A DNA stretch of 64,000 nucleotides from Gallionellaceae bacterium (GCA_028714875.1 JAQTLN010000014.1:50499-114498), one strand, 5' to 3'; shown: positions 39,301 through 47,832, numbered from the stretch's first letter. The notes: generated by a model from the letters alone, not told the origin. Translations and numbers: made by a program.

Positions 39301-41043
39301 GTGGTCTACAGCATCTGTACCCAGGCCACCGACATCACCGAGCACAAACACGCCGAGGATCAGTTGCGACTCGCCGCCCGGGTGTTCGACCGCGCCGGGG
39401 AAGGCATCGTCGTCACCGACGCGAAACAGGTCATCCTGACCGTCAACGAGGCATTTACTCAGGTCACCGGCTATTCCGCCGAGGACGTCATCGGCAAGAC
39501 GCCGGGCGTCCTGGCATCCGGCAAGCATGACGAAAATTTCTACCTGGACATGTGGACACGCCTGAAAAGCCAGGGCTGGTGGCAGGGCGAAGTCTGGAAC
39601 CGGCGCAAGAACGGCGAAATTTATCCCGAATGGCTCACCGTCAACTCGGTCAAGGACACGGAAGGGCGAACCGTCAACTACGTCGGCATTTTCAGCGACA
39701 TCACCATCGTCAAGGAATCACAGCGCCGGGTTGAATTCCTTGCCACCCACGATGAACTGACCAGCCTGCCCAACCGCACGTTGTTCCACGACCGGGTGCG
39801 CCAGGCAATCGCGCGCAGCGAGCGTACCGAGGCCACGTTCGCCGTGCTGTTCATCGATCTCGACAATTTCAAGGTGGTCAACGATTCGCTGGGGCACGCG
39901 GCCGGTGACGACCTGTTGATGGAAATCGCGCGGCGCATGCGCGAATGCGTGCGCGGCTCGGACACGGTCGCCCGTTTCGGCGGCGACGAATTCGCCATGC
40001 TGCTGGAAACCGCCTCGGTCGCGGACGCCGAGTTGACCGCGCGGCGCATCGCCGAGGCCATGGAACGGCCACATCTGATCGGCCGCCAGAGCCTGTATCC
40101 CAGCGCCAGCATCGGCATCTGCCTGTTCCCGAACGACGGTCGCGATGTCGAAACCCTGCTGAAGAACGCCGACAGCGCCATGTATCAGGCCAAGGACGGC
40201 GGCAAGAACACCCATCATTTCTTCACCGATGCGCTCAAGCTGGCCGCCGACGAACGCCTCAAGATCGAATCCGGCCTGCGCGACGCGGTCGAGAAAAAAC
40301 AGCTGTTCCTGCTCTACCAGCCGCAGATCGACATCGCCAGCGGCCGTCTCATAGGGGTGGAAGCCCTGGTGCGCTGGCAACATCCGGACGAGGGCTTGAT
40401 CCCACCGCTACGCTTCATCCCGCTGGCGGAAAAGAACGGCCAGATCGACCTGATCGGCGAATGGGTAGCTTCCACGGCCTGTCACCAGATGGCTTTGTGG
40501 GCCACACAAGGCCATGACGTGCCACGCATATCGATCAACGTCTCCGCCGAGCAACTGCGCCGCACCAACATGCCGGCGCTGATGCGGCGCCTGCTCAGCC
40601 ACTACCGCCTCGACGCGACCCGCGTGATGCTGGAACTGACCGAAAGCGCGCTGGCGGAAAACGCCGAGCGGGTGCAGTTGATGCTGCGGGAGCTGAAATT
40701 GCTGGGCATCCAGCTCAGCATCGACGACTTCGGCACCGGCTACTCCTCCCTGGCCTACCTGCGCCGTTTCGCGCTTGATGAACTCAAGATCGACAAATCC
40801 TTCGTCGCCGACATCGGCCAGAACCTCGATGACCGCGCCATCGCCCAGACCATCGTGGCCATGGCGCAGACCCTGGGTTTCATGGTCGTGGCCGAGGGCA
40901 TCGAGACCGAGGAACAACTCAATGTGTTGCGAGACATCGGTTGCCATGTCGGCCAGGGCTATCTGTTCGCCATGCCGCTGACGGCCGAGGAACTGATCAG
41001 CCGATATTGCAGCCGCCCGTCGTTGACCACAGAGAACACCTAA
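36379..41043 (+). CDS. CheB-CheR-PAS-GGDEF-EAL fusion protein
   Basis: 1554 residues. A CheB methylesterase domain (~50-225) carries the catalytic Ser of GIGASAGGLEAL, the His of VVLQHLSP and the Asp of GTGSDGAAGLRD. A CheR methyltransferase domain (~255-500) carries TAFFRDPESFGAL and VPGCATGEEAYTLAI. Then come a long coiled coil of NEEL-type heptads (~680-750), PAS-like domains (~760-1110), GGDEF (RFGGDEFAML) and EAL (GVEALVRWQHPDEG, IDDFGTGYSSLAYL). It lacks the receiver domain of classical CheB. CheB-CheR-PAS fusions are known as sensor scaffolds; adding a cyclase/phosphodiesterase pair links adaptation chemistry to c-di-GMP. Cytoplasmic; no membrane segment seen. Confidence 0.9.
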   Translation: MTVKKTAQEKPVSAAKPKSPRRSPAVTATTPPAQVEKPAITALMPLRPYLVGIGASAGGLEALSTLIAALPTDLGISYVVLQHLSPTHRSMMVQLLGRETAMAVLEAEHGVQPEPDTIYVVPASRNMILKDGCFVLIPGPREIMPRPSLNVFFTSLAAEKIEDAIGVVLSGTGSDGAAGLRDIKAAGGYTFAQDPQSAKYAGMPQSAIDTGCVDWVLTPEGIAAEIAIIARSHGTVTVSTKPPVAATALKKLLMKVKQQTRIDFSGYKEGTLWRRIERRMAANHVTSLSDYMTLVESNPEELEHLGKDILISVTAFFRDPESFGALNTLVRGMLQGKQPGDDIRVWVPGCATGEEAYTLAILIAEALGHNLAQYRIQIFATDIDLNALAVARKGSYAESALADLDPGLVVRYFQKIGNRLEVARHLRDMVVVARQDIIQDPPFLRLDLVSCRNLLIYLQNDWQAKVLATFHYGLNEGGILFLGKSEGIFQQESLYEVVDKGARIYRRGIGASRLTVPSFRLPDSSDRTNASAKAAVSDDERRLLDAAVRHYVPASVLISGSFDILQMHGDVGPYLSISPGKPNFNLQHLLRREMRADLQLLQHQAAHKQESAVGRRHTIKAVAGEFDIRLAVHPLERGVSSQLFLVCFEPLPSVVASEDEGGTPVPGTSGRNVRDLEDELMSTRERLQTVIEELETSNEEMQALNEEVVAANEELQSSNEELEAANEELQATNEEMTTVNEELQVRTGELADTLIDLENIQNSTGFPILVCNEHLGLLRFNSPAAALFSLSAVSINDSLARLRLPPGMQDFSASVSQAIETNQVVEAPVFTSERHYLLHVAPYDTKVRGNRGAIVVMLDHTARLAAEREVRKNREMLLAIMNNSTSIITLKDLSGRYEFVNRQFETFFDVDAEKVIGKTDAKVVSRKMADDFRAKELEVARQRKALEFEDHLVFPSQIDRYLQTVRFPLMTEDGVVYSICTQATDITEHKHAEDQLRLAARVFDRAGEGIVVTDAKQVILTVNEAFTQVTGYSAEDVIGKTPGVLASGKHDENFYLDMWTRLKSQGWWQGEVWNRRKNGEIYPEWLTVNSVKDTEGRTVNYVGIFSDITIVKESQRRVEFLATHDELTSLPNRTLFHDRVRQAIARSERTEATFAVLFIDLDNFKVVNDSLGHAAGDDLLMEIARRMRECVRGSDTVARFGGDEFAMLLETASVADAELTARRIAEAMERPHLIGRQSLYPSASIGICLFPNDGRDVETLLKNADSAMYQAKDGGKNTHHFFTDALKLAADERLKIESGLRDAVEKKQLFLLYQPQIDIASGRLIGVEALVRWQHPDEGLIPPLRFIPLAEKNGQIDLIGEWVASTACHQMALWATQGHDVPRISINVSAEQLRRTNMPALMRRLLSHYRLDATRVMLELTESALAENAERVQLMLRELKLLGIQLSIDDFGTGYSSLAYLRRFALDELKIDKSFVADIGQNLDDRAIAQTIVAMAQTLGFMVVAEGIETEEQLNVLRDIGCHVGQGYLFAMPLTAEELISRYCSRPSLTTENT

Positions 41044-41116
41044 CTATTCCCGACTTGTTTTGTCGGGTATTTAATCTAAGGTTAGGTTGTCATTCCACCT
41101 CTGACCGGAGTCAGTC

Positions 41117-41347
41117 ATGACAGATCAAATCCAGATCACGATCGACCACGACGTATTCGACCGCCTGCAAATGCTCATGGTCCCGCCCATCAGCGACGCC
41201 AACGCGGCCATCAAAGCCTTGCTGTTTCACGATGGGCGCGCAAGCCCGGCTGCTGTCGCGACGGAAGCTGAGGGACAACATTTCACCTACGCGCAGGAAC
41301 TCGAACGCTCCAGTCAGGGCGTCTACGAATGTGGCGGGGGAACCTGA
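41117..41347 (+). CDS. Small hypothetical protein
   Basis: 76 residues, GGAG at about 6 nt before the ATG. The N-terminal half has an alternating strand followed by a helix (IQITIDHDVFDRLQML, then SDANAAIKALLFHDG), reminiscent of small antitoxin-type DNA-binding domains; the C-terminus is polar. I do not recognise a family. Its 3' end overlaps the convergent methyltransferase gene by 25 bp. Confidence 0.5.
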   Translation: MTDQIQITIDHDVFDRLQMLMVPPISDANAAIKALLFHDGRASPAAVATEAEGQHFTYAQELERSSQGVYECGGGT

Positions 41348-41922
41348 GACTGCCGACGAACCAGCACGGTCGCCAACTCGAACAACCCGTTGGGGTGCGA
41401 CTCGCGTTCCGGCTCGCTGTCCGGCCAGGTCCAGCGCGACGGCGGAAACAGGTCGCGCATGTCCGCCAGTTCGCAGTGGAACGGTGGCCCGCCCTCGCGA
41501 CCGGTCTGCATGAACAGGGCGTAGAGATGGCCGCTCGGTTTGAGCCAGTCGAACAATTGGCGCTCATAGGCAGGCCATAGCTCGGGTTGCAGAGCGCACA
41601 GACAGGTCTGTTCGTAGATCGCGTCGAACGCCGTATCGGGATGCCAGAGCAAGGCATCCGCGCAGACCAGCGTCGCCGTCACGCCCGACGCCACCAGTTC
41701 CGTTTCGAGAAGCTTGAGCGCGGTCGGCGCGATATCCAGCGCGGTGACGAGAAAACCATGCCGCGCCAGTTCCACCACCTCATGCCCGCGCCCACAGCCC
41801 GGCACCAGAATGCGGCGATGCGCCGAGGCATCGGAATCCAGCCAGCGGCGCAAGGCCGGGCTGGCGCCGCCGCGATCCCACGGAATCGTGTTGGCTTGGT
41901 ATTTTTCTTCCCAGTGATCCAT
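41323..41922 (-). CDS. TPMT-like SAM-dependent methyltransferase
   Basis: 199 residues matching the thiopurine methyltransferase family: MDHWEEKYQANTIPWDRG is the family opening (Trp/Asp contacts), followed by RRILVPGCGRGHEVVELA, VTALDIAPTAL, DAIYEQTCLCAL and LYALFMQTGREGGPPF. Bacterial members methylate sulfur, selenium or tellurium compounds. Stand-alone gene; no promoter recognised. Confidence 0.85.
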   Translation of the reverse strand: MDHWEEKYQANTIPWDRGGASPALRRWLDSDASAHRRILVPGCGRGHEVVELARHGFLVTALDIAPTALKLLETELVASGVTATLVCADALLWHPDTAFDAIYEQTCLCALQPELWPAYERQLFDWLKPSGHLYALFMQTGREGGPPFHCELADMRDLFPPSRWTWPDSEPERESHPNGLFELATVLVRRQSQVPPPHS

Positions 41923-41974
41923 CGTCGCGGCTCCAGATTAACGAGCCGCGATTGTCACCGATCGCGCGCGGCGC

Positions 41975-42560
41975 TTATTGGAACTTCACCAGCTCGACAA
42001 CAATGGTCAGATCTTTCCCCGCCAGCCACTTGACCACTCTGTTCCGGGGCGATAAGGGCGAGAGGCGGCGAATAAGGCGCACGATCGAGGTAATCACATC
42101 GCCTGATCTGACATGCCAGGTGGCGCGGCTGGGTGCTTCGGCAAGGGGAACGAATTCGGAAACGGCCGTGCCGTCCGCGCGCACGCCGCCGATCGTCGAT
42201 GTAGACGAAGGTATCCAAGGGGTTAGTCCCCTCCCCCTCCGGGGGTGGGCTAGGGAGAGGGAACGGCGCTTGATCGACCGACAACACTTGATTGACCGCT
42301 GCTCCCTCTCCCCCGGCCCCTCCCCCGGTGGGGGAGGGGAGAAAAGCCGCCGCGCCGGAGCCACGTGAGCGAGGGTCAATCCGTCCTTGCTCAAAGGGTT
42401 CAGGAATTCAGCCACGCGCGGCGCGAAATACTCCGCATCCAGCCACCCGGCGGCGAAGGCATCGCGGCTGTGGCGGGTGCGGTGCCAGGTGACGGCCTGG
42501 ATGGATGCCGTTGCAACCACATGGTCAGCGGCGCGCCCTTGGCGTGGGTGCAGGAACGCA
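41975..42560 (-). pseudogene. Remnant of a type I restriction specificity (HsdS-like) gene
   Basis: Reading the minus strand, a segment GWLDAEYFAPRVAEFLNPL...LTLAHVAPARR is followed, after a palindromic repeat, by TFVYIDD. Then, in shifted frames, come GGVRADGTAVSEFVPLAEAP, SRATWHVRSGDVITSIVR and ALIAPEQSG. In that order these resemble the central part of HsdS/restriction-S proteins. At least two frameshifts plus the repeat insertion make it non-functional. No hsdM or hsdR is nearby. Together with 42561-42863 this fills a 940-bp gap; the latter also holds a 30-residue unassigned fragment ending at 42683. Confidence 0.55.
42226..42343. repeat. CCCTCTCCC-type palindromic repeat
   Basis: Inverted GGGGGTGGGCTAGGGAGAGGG-like arms around a GATCGACC...TTGATTG core. 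Related copies are at 49854-49903 (half element) and 50833-50954. It interrupts the HsdS-like remnant. Confidence 0.75.
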
Positions 42561-42863
42561 GTTGCTCCTTGCCGTCTTTCAAGCGCTCAACCAATCGCCC
42601 CGGCCTGGCTGGCCATGGCGGGGTGAATCGAGACATCCCTCCGACCTGCAAACCCCACTCAACGCCGTGCTTCTCCCCCTGTTTACTGTTCGTCCAGCGT
42701 TTCCGCCAGAGCCGCGCGAGGTATGGCCGCGCCCAGTGTCGTCACGGCACGCATGCGGAATATCGGCGCGCTCGCCGGCCGCCCTGATGGCTACATGGCA
42801 TGCAGGGTTGTTGCGAAGCCAGGCGGGGAGCGATAATCGCGCCCGCCGCACGCACCCCCCTAA

Positions 42864-43439
42864 ATGGAAAACTACCTGCTCATCCTCATCGCCACGGTGT
42901 TCGTGAACAACATCGTGATGTCCAAGATATTGGGCCTGTGCCCATTCATGGGCGTGTCACGCAAGCTGGAAACGGCAATCGGCATGGGCGCGGCGACCAC
43001 CTTCGTGCTGACCCTGTCTTCCGGCGCCAGCTATCTGATCGACACTTATCTGCTCGGCCAGGATCTCTCCTATCTGCGCACTCTGTCGTTCATCGTGGTG
43101 ATCGCCGGCATCGTCGGTTTCACCGAGATGTTCATCAAGAAGACCTCGCCAGTGCTGTTCCGCGTGCTGGGCATCTACCTTCCCTTGATTACCACCAACT
43201 GCGCGGTGCTCGGCATTCCGCTGCTGAATGTGCAGGAACAGCACAACTTCATGGAATCGCTGTTCTTCGGCATGGGCGGCGCGCTCGGTTTCACCATGGT
43301 GCTGATCCTGTTCGCCGCGATGCGCGAGCGCCTGGAGGCGGCGGAGGTGCCGAAGCCGTTCAAGGGCATCTCCATCGCCATGGTTACGGCCGGCCTGATG
43401 AGTCTGGCATTCATGGGGTTCGCGGGGTTGATCAAATAA
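42864..43439 (+). CDS. rnfA: Rnf electron transport complex subunit A
   Basis: 191 residues, six hydrophobic segments, opening [20 protein letters not shown] with the conserved [11 protein letters not shown] and the mid-membrane [11 protein letters not shown] motif that brackets the intramembrane iron centre with RnfE. It is an integral subunit of the Na+/H+-pumping ferredoxin:NAD oxidoreductase. In diazotrophs Rnf runs in reverse to generate reduced ferredoxin or flavodoxin for nitrogenase. No Shine-Dalgarno or sigma-54 site is visible upstream. The stop and the rnfB start share a base (TAATG). Confidence 0.95.
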   Translation: MENYLLILIATVFVNNIVMSKILGLCPFMGVSRKLETAIGMGAATTFVLTLSSGASYLIDTYLLGQDLSYLRTLSFIVVIAGIVGFTEMFIKKTSPVLFRVLGIYLPLITTNCAVLGIPLLNVQEQHNFMESLFFGMGGALGFTMVLILFAAMRERLEAAEVPKPFKGISIAMVTAGLMSLAFMGFAGLIK

Positions 43440-43987
43440 TGCTGTCCGCGATCCTGGTGATGGCGGGTATCGGCCTGGTGCTGGGCGGCGTGCTCGGCTG
43501 GGCATCGATCAAATTCCGGGTGGAAGACGACCCTCTGGTGGAGAAGATCGACGCCGTCCTGCCGCAGACCCAGTGCGGCCAGTGCGGTTTTCCCGGTTGC
43601 AAACCCTATGCGGAAGCCATCGCCCGTGGCGAGGCGGACATCAACAAGTGCCCACCGGGCGGCGAGGAAGGCGTCAAACATCTGGCGGAACTGCTCGGCG
43701 TCGAGCCGAAGCCGCTGGGCGAGGGGCTGGAATCGAAGCCGAAATCAGTGGCGGTGATCGATGAAAACACCTGCATCGGCTGCACCCTGTGCATCCAGGC
43801 CTGTCCGGTCGACGCCATCGTCGGCGCCGCCAAGCAGATGCACGTCATCGTCGCCAGCCAATGTACCGGCTGCGAACTCTGTTTGCCCCCCTGCCCGGTC
43901 GACTGCATCCACATGGAAGTCATCAAGGAAGACGTGACCACCTGGAAATGGCGTTATCCAATTCATACCATCCGGAGGGTGGAATGA
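43439..43987 (+). CDS. rnfB: Rnf electron transport complex subunit B
   Basis: 182 residues from the ATG at 43439. There is one N-terminal membrane helix, then the [4Fe-4S] motif [11 protein letters not shown] (~50-60) and two ferredoxin-type motifs, [12 protein letters not shown] and [12 protein letters not shown]. It is the electron entry or exit subunit, exchanging electrons with soluble ferredoxin. A strong GGAGG lies 5 bases before an ATGA overlapping its stop, probably the ancestral rnfC initiation signal, now reading into a repeat. Confidence 0.95.
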   Translation: MLSAILVMAGIGLVLGGVLGWASIKFRVEDDPLVEKIDAVLPQTQCGQCGFPGCKPYAEAIARGEADINKCPPGGEEGVKHLAELLGVEPKPLGEGLESKPKSVAVIDENTCIGCTLCIQACPVDAIVGAAKQMHVIVASQCTGCELCLPPCPVDCIHMEVIKEDVTTWKWRYPIHTIRRVE

Positions 43988-44124
43988 CGGCTGTAGCGCC
44001 GGCTGAGCGTGGGTGTTGCCGCTTTAGCGGCTTTACAGCCAAGGCCTACCCCTTGCGGGTATCCAGCCGGCAGTTTTCAAAGACGCCGGCAAGGCTGCCG
44101 GCGCTACAAGGGCGGCAGTCATGA
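43984..44124 (+). other. Bridging mini-ORF through palindromic repeat, rnfB to rnfC
   Basis: 46 codons, starting on the ATGA that overlaps the rnfB stop (GGAGG 5 nt upstream) and ending in the ATGA that overlaps the rnfC start. It contains the palindrome 43992-44108 (TGTAGCGCCGGC...GCCGGCGCTACA). The frame is open throughout. Likely function, if any, is translational coupling. Confidence 0.6.
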
Positions 44125-45788
44125 CCCGCAAACTCTTCACCTTCAACGGCGGCGTCCACCCCGAGGGCCACAAGGACGTATCCAGCGCCACCCCCATCGC
44201 GCTCATGCCGCTGTTGCCGCGCTATGTGGTGCCGCTGCGGCAGCATATCGGCGCGCCGGCGCGGGCGCTGGTACAGGTGGGCGACGTGGTGCTGCGCGGC
44301 CAGATGATCGGCGCGGCGGAAGGGTATGTCTCCACCGCCATCCACGCGCCGACTTCCGGCCGCGTCGTCGCGCTGGAACCACATGAGGTGCCGCATCCCT
44401 CCGGCCTGACCGACCTGTGCGTGGTGATCGAGTCGGATGGGCTCGATCAAGCGGTCGAATTCCAGACCCTGGACTGGCGCAATCTCGATCCTTCCGCGCT
44501 GCGCAACCGCATTCGCGACATGGGTCTGGCCGGTCTCGGCGGCGCGGTATTCCCCAGTTTCATCAAGCTGAACCCGGAAGGCGCCGGCATCGACACCCTG
44601 ATCCTCAACGGCGCCGAGTGCGAACCCTGGATCACCTGCGACGACCGTTTGATGCGCGAGCGCGCGGCCGAAATCCTGCAAGGTGTGGCGGTCATGCGCC
44701 ACATGCTGGGCGCGCGTGAAGTGCTGATCGGCATTGAGGACAACAAACCGGAAGCCATCGCCGCCATGCGGGCGGCCGCCGGCGGCGAGGTCGAAGTGGT
44801 CGTCGTGCCCACGCTGTACCCCACCGGCGGCGGCAAGCAGCTCGCCTATATCCTCACCGGCCGCGAGACCCCCACCGGCGGCCGCTCCACCGATGTCGGC
44901 ATACAGGTGTTCAACGTAGGCACCGCCTACGCCCTCTACCGCGCCGTGGCCCTGGGCGAACCGATGCTATCGCGGGTGGTTACCGTCACCGGCCACGTCG
45001 CCACACCCGGCAACTACGAAGTGCGCCTGGGCACGCCGGTGGCGGACCTGTTGCAGGCGGCGGGCGGCGCCCTGCCCGGCTCGGTCGGCAAACTGGTGGG
45101 CGGCCCGATGATGGGTTTCGATCTGGAAGACAACGCCGCGCCCCTGACCAAGGCGGTGAACTGCATCATCGTCAAACATCCCGACCTGTTCCCGGCCAAG
45201 CCCTCCGCCCTGCCCTGCATCCGCTGCGGCGCCTGCGCGCGCGCCTGCCCGGCCGACCTGCAACCGTTCGAGATGTACTGGTTCGCGCGCGCCAAGGACT
45301 TCGGCAAGTCGCAGAGCTACGACCTGTTCGACTGCATCGAATGCGGTTGCTGTTCCTTCGTTTGCCCCAGCCATATCCCGCTGGTGGATTTCTTCCGCTT
45401 CGCCAAGAGTGAAATCTGGGAGCGCGAGCGCCACAAGCACGACGCCGATCAGGCGCGCGCGCGCCACGAGTTCAAGGATTTCCGCCTGGAGCGGGAGAAG
45501 AAGGAGAAGGCGGAAAAACTCGCCGCCAAGGTCGCCGAGAACAAGGCCAGGGACGCCGCCACGGCGGCGGCAGCCGTCACGGGGGGCGCGGAAAGCGCGG
45601 CCGACCCGGAAGCCGAACGCAAGAAGGCAATTCTGCAAGCCGCCCTGGACCGCGCGAAAAAGGCCAAGGAAAGTGTCACGCCGCAGAACACCGAAAACCT
45701 GCCGCCGACGGTGGAAAAACAGATCGCCGAAATTGAAGCGCGCCGCGCCCAGGCGGACACCAGGCCGGAACACGAGGAAGGCAAATGA
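44121..45788 (+). CDS. rnfC: Rnf electron transport complex subunit C
   Basis: 555 residues. Peripheral NADH/FMN-binding subunit: GDVVLRGQMIGAAEGYVST, GLGGAVFPSFIKL, ILNGAECEPWITCDDRLM, VPTLYPTGGGKQLAYILTG. It has two [4Fe-4S] motifs, CIRCGACARACPADLQP and CIECGCCSFVCPSHIPLVD. The last ~110 residues are a Lys/Glu/Ala-rich charged tail, variable among homologues. Start overlaps the mini-ORF stop (ATGA). Confidence 0.95.
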   Translation: MTRKLFTFNGGVHPEGHKDVSSATPIALMPLLPRYVVPLRQHIGAPARALVQVGDVVLRGQMIGAAEGYVSTAIHAPTSGRVVALEPHEVPHPSGLTDLCVVIESDGLDQAVEFQTLDWRNLDPSALRNRIRDMGLAGLGGAVFPSFIKLNPEGAGIDTLILNGAECEPWITCDDRLMRERAAEILQGVAVMRHMLGAREVLIGIEDNKPEAIAAMRAAAGGEVEVVVVPTLYPTGGGKQLAYILTGRETPTGGRSTDVGIQVFNVGTAYALYRAVALGEPMLSRVVTVTGHVATPGNYEVRLGTPVADLLQAAGGALPGSVGKLVGGPMMGFDLEDNAAPLTKAVNCIIVKHPDLFPAKPSALPCIRCGACARACPADLQPFEMYWFARAKDFGKSQSYDLFDCIECGCCSFVCPSHIPLVDFFRFAKSEIWERERHKHDADQARARHEFKDFRLEREKKEKAEKLAAKVAENKARDAATAAAAVTGGAESAADPEAERKKAILQAALDRAKKAKESVTPQNTENLPPTVEKQIAEIEARRAQADTRPEHEEGK

Positions 45789-46060
45789 CCGCGGCATCGT
45801 GGCGCCCCCTCATCCCGCGCCTCCACGAAGTGCGTATTCCCTTGCAAGGTGCTCTCTGTGGGTTGGCTGTTGGAGACCTTGCGGAACCAGCGTGTCGGGT
45901 CCCCCCGTTTGCCAAAGGGGGGTTAGGGGGGATTTCTACGGCAGCAGCCCAAGCCCACATCGCCAAATCCCCCTCACTCCCCCTTTTGAAAAGGGGGAAG
46001 AAGGCACCCCGGCCAGCGCCCCATGCAACAGGCGGTAACACACAAGTGACCCACGCATGA
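45785..46060 (+). other. Bridging mini-ORF through palindromic repeat, rnfC to rnfD
   Basis: 91 codons from the ATGA over the rnfC stop to the ATGA over the rnfD start, entirely open. It spans the repeat 45899-46000 (CCCCCCGTTTGCCAAAGGGG against CCCCTTTTGAAAAGGGGG). GAGGAAGG precedes its ATG, while rnfD itself has no visible Shine-Dalgarno, so reinitiation is plausible. Confidence 0.6.
45899..46000. repeat. CCCCCTTT-type palindromic repeat
   Basis: About 100 bp with inverted poly-C/poly-G arms and a variable middle. Sister copies are at 58153-58248 (fdxN-fprA) and 60912-61010 (nifQ-draG), sharing GGATTT and TCGCCAAATCC-type inner parts. Confidence 0.8.
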
Positions 46061-47094
46061 ACGGTTCCCCCTACATCCTGAGCCAGAACAACTCCGTCAC
46101 CGTGGTGATGCTGAAGGTGCTGGCTGCGCTGATTCCCGGCGTGATCGCCCATGTCTGGTTCTTTGGCCCCGGCATCCTGGTCAGCCTGTTGTTGTGTAGC
46201 GCCTTCGCCATCGGCTTCGAGGCGTTTATCCTGCTGATGCGCGGCATCCCGCTGAAACCATTCCTTTCCGACGGTTCGGCGCTGGTCACCGCTTGCCTGC
46301 TGGCCCTGGCCCTGCCGACGTTGGCGCCGTGGTGGCTCTACCTGACCGGCATATTCTTCGCCGTGGTGGTGGCCAAGCACCTCTACGGTGGCCTCGGGCA
46401 AAATCCATTCAACCCGGCGATGGTGGGCTATGCCGCGCTGATCGTCAGTTTTCCGGTGTACATGACGCAATGGGCCGCTCCCGTGGGTGTCGCCCACACC
46501 ATCCCGAATCTGTGGGAAGCCTTCGATCTGGTATTTGCCGGCGCCGGCTCCATCAGCCCCGATGCCTATACCTCCGCCACCGTGCTGGACACCTGGAAAA
46601 CTCAGGTACGCCTGGGCAAGGATGCCGCCGACATCCTGGGGCAACCGATCTTCGGCTGGGCCGGCGGGCGCGGCCAGGAAAGCGTCGCCATGATGTATCT
46701 GGTCGGCGGCCTCCTGCTGGTCTCCAACCGCCTCACCACCTGGCATATCCCCTTCGCCTTCCTGGCCGGCATCACCGCCACGGCCGGCGCGCTGCATCTG
46801 TTCGACCCCGCTCAGCACGCCAGCCCACTGTTCCACCTGCTCTCCGGCGGCGCCATGCTGGGCGCCTTCTTCATCGCCACCGACCCGGTCACCGCCGCCA
46901 GCACCCCGCGCGGCAAGTTGATCTACGCCGGCCTGGCTGGTTTCCTCACGGTCATCATCCGCACCTTCGGCGGCTATCCCGATGGGGTGGCCTTCGCCAT
47001 CCTGCTGATGAACGTGGCCGTGCCGTTCATCGACGCCTACACGCAACCCCGCGTGTTCGGCCACAAGCGCGGCGGCAAGCGGGGGCAGGCATGA
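46057..47094 (+). CDS. rnfD: Rnf electron transport complex subunit D
   Basis: 345 residues with about nine membrane segments, opening SPYILSQNNSVTVVMLKVLA. Conserved GGLGQNPFNPAMVGYA and the region IATDPVTAASTPRGKL, where FMN is covalently attached through a threonine. Integral ion-translocating subunit. Its stop is followed by a five-residue ATGA...ATGA mini-ORF (47091-47108) that leads into rnfG without any repeat. Confidence 0.95.
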   Translation: MNGSPYILSQNNSVTVVMLKVLAALIPGVIAHVWFFGPGILVSLLLCSAFAIGFEAFILLMRGIPLKPFLSDGSALVTACLLALALPTLAPWWLYLTGIFFAVVVAKHLYGGLGQNPFNPAMVGYAALIVSFPVYMTQWAAPVGVAHTIPNLWEAFDLVFAGAGSISPDAYTSATVLDTWKTQVRLGKDAADILGQPIFGWAGGRGQESVAMMYLVGGLLLVSNRLTTWHIPFAFLAGITATAGALHLFDPAQHASPLFHLLSGGAMLGAFFIATDPVTAASTPRGKLIYAGLAGFLTVIIRTFGGYPDGVAFAILLMNVAVPFIDAYTQPRVFGHKRGGKRGQA

Positions 47095-47104
47095 GGGCGG
47101 GAAA

Positions 47105-47731
47105 ATGAACCGGGCGCTGCGTGAAACGCTCTCCACCGCGCTGACGCTGCTGGTGTTTTCCGTGGTCGGCGCCGGCCTCCTGTCCGGCGCCTATACCCTC
47201 ACCCGCCCGTCCATCCAGGCTACCGAACAGGCGGAAAAACTGGCGCTGATTTCGCAGACCCTGGCGCCCGGCAGCTTCGATAACGACCTGGTGGGCGATG
47301 CCCGCCCCCTGCCGGTCGACGCCTTGCTCGGCCTGAAGCGGCCGGGGCAGTCCTATGTCGCGCGGAAAGCGGGCAACGCGACCGCGGTGGTGCTGGAAGC
47401 CGCCGCTCCCGACGGCTATGCCGGCGAAATCCGCCTGCTGGTCGGAATACACGCCGACGGCGGCATCGCCGGTGTCCGCGTGACGGCGCACCACGAAACC
47501 CCCGGCCTGGGCGACATCATCGACATCGCCAAGAACCGCTGGATCACCCAGTTCGATGGCCACGGTCTTGGCGACACGCCGGACAAGGATTGGAAAGTGC
47601 GCAAGGACGGTGGTCGCTTCGACTATATGGCCGGCGCCACCATCACCCCGCGCGCCGTGGTCAAGGCCACGCACAAGGCACTGCAATACTTCGCGGCGCA
47701 CCGGGACGAACTTCTTGGAGGCCAACCATGA
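47105..47731 (+). CDS. rnfG: Rnf electron transport complex subunit G
   Basis: 208 residues: one N-terminal membrane helix and a periplasmic FMN-binding domain (VRVTAHHETPGLGDIIDI) with the flavinylation site in FDYMAGATITPRAVV, where the Thr carries covalent FMN. A GGAGG sits 6 nt before an ATGA on its stop. Confidence 0.95.
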   Translation: MNRALRETLSTALTLLVFSVVGAGLLSGAYTLTRPSIQATEQAEKLALISQTLAPGSFDNDLVGDARPLPVDALLGLKRPGQSYVARKAGNATAVVLEAAAPDGYAGEIRLLVGIHADGGIAGVRVTAHHETPGLGDIIDIAKNRWITQFDGHGLGDTPDKDWKVRKDGGRFDYMAGATITPRAVVKATHKALQYFAAHRDELLGGQP

Positions 47732-47832
47732 AGCTGGACGTAGGATGCGGTGAGGGTGCGAACCGCATCAACCACACCACCAAGGTCGATGCGGTTCGCT
47801 TCGCTCACCACATCCTACTGGAGACGCCATGA
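47728..47832 (+). other. Bridging mini-ORF through palindromic repeat, rnfG to rnfE
   Basis: 34 codons from the ATGA over the rnfG stop (GGAGG upstream) to the ATGA over the rnfE start. The inside is the repeat at 47740-47818 (GTAGGATGCGGTGAGGG... inverted), related to the core of the element at 232-400. Open throughout. Confidence 0.6.

Noticed and set aside
42800..43438. N-terminal extension of RnfB through the rnfA region
   Set aside because: The extended frame overlaps all of rnfA out of frame; RnfB homology starts at the ATG at 43439.
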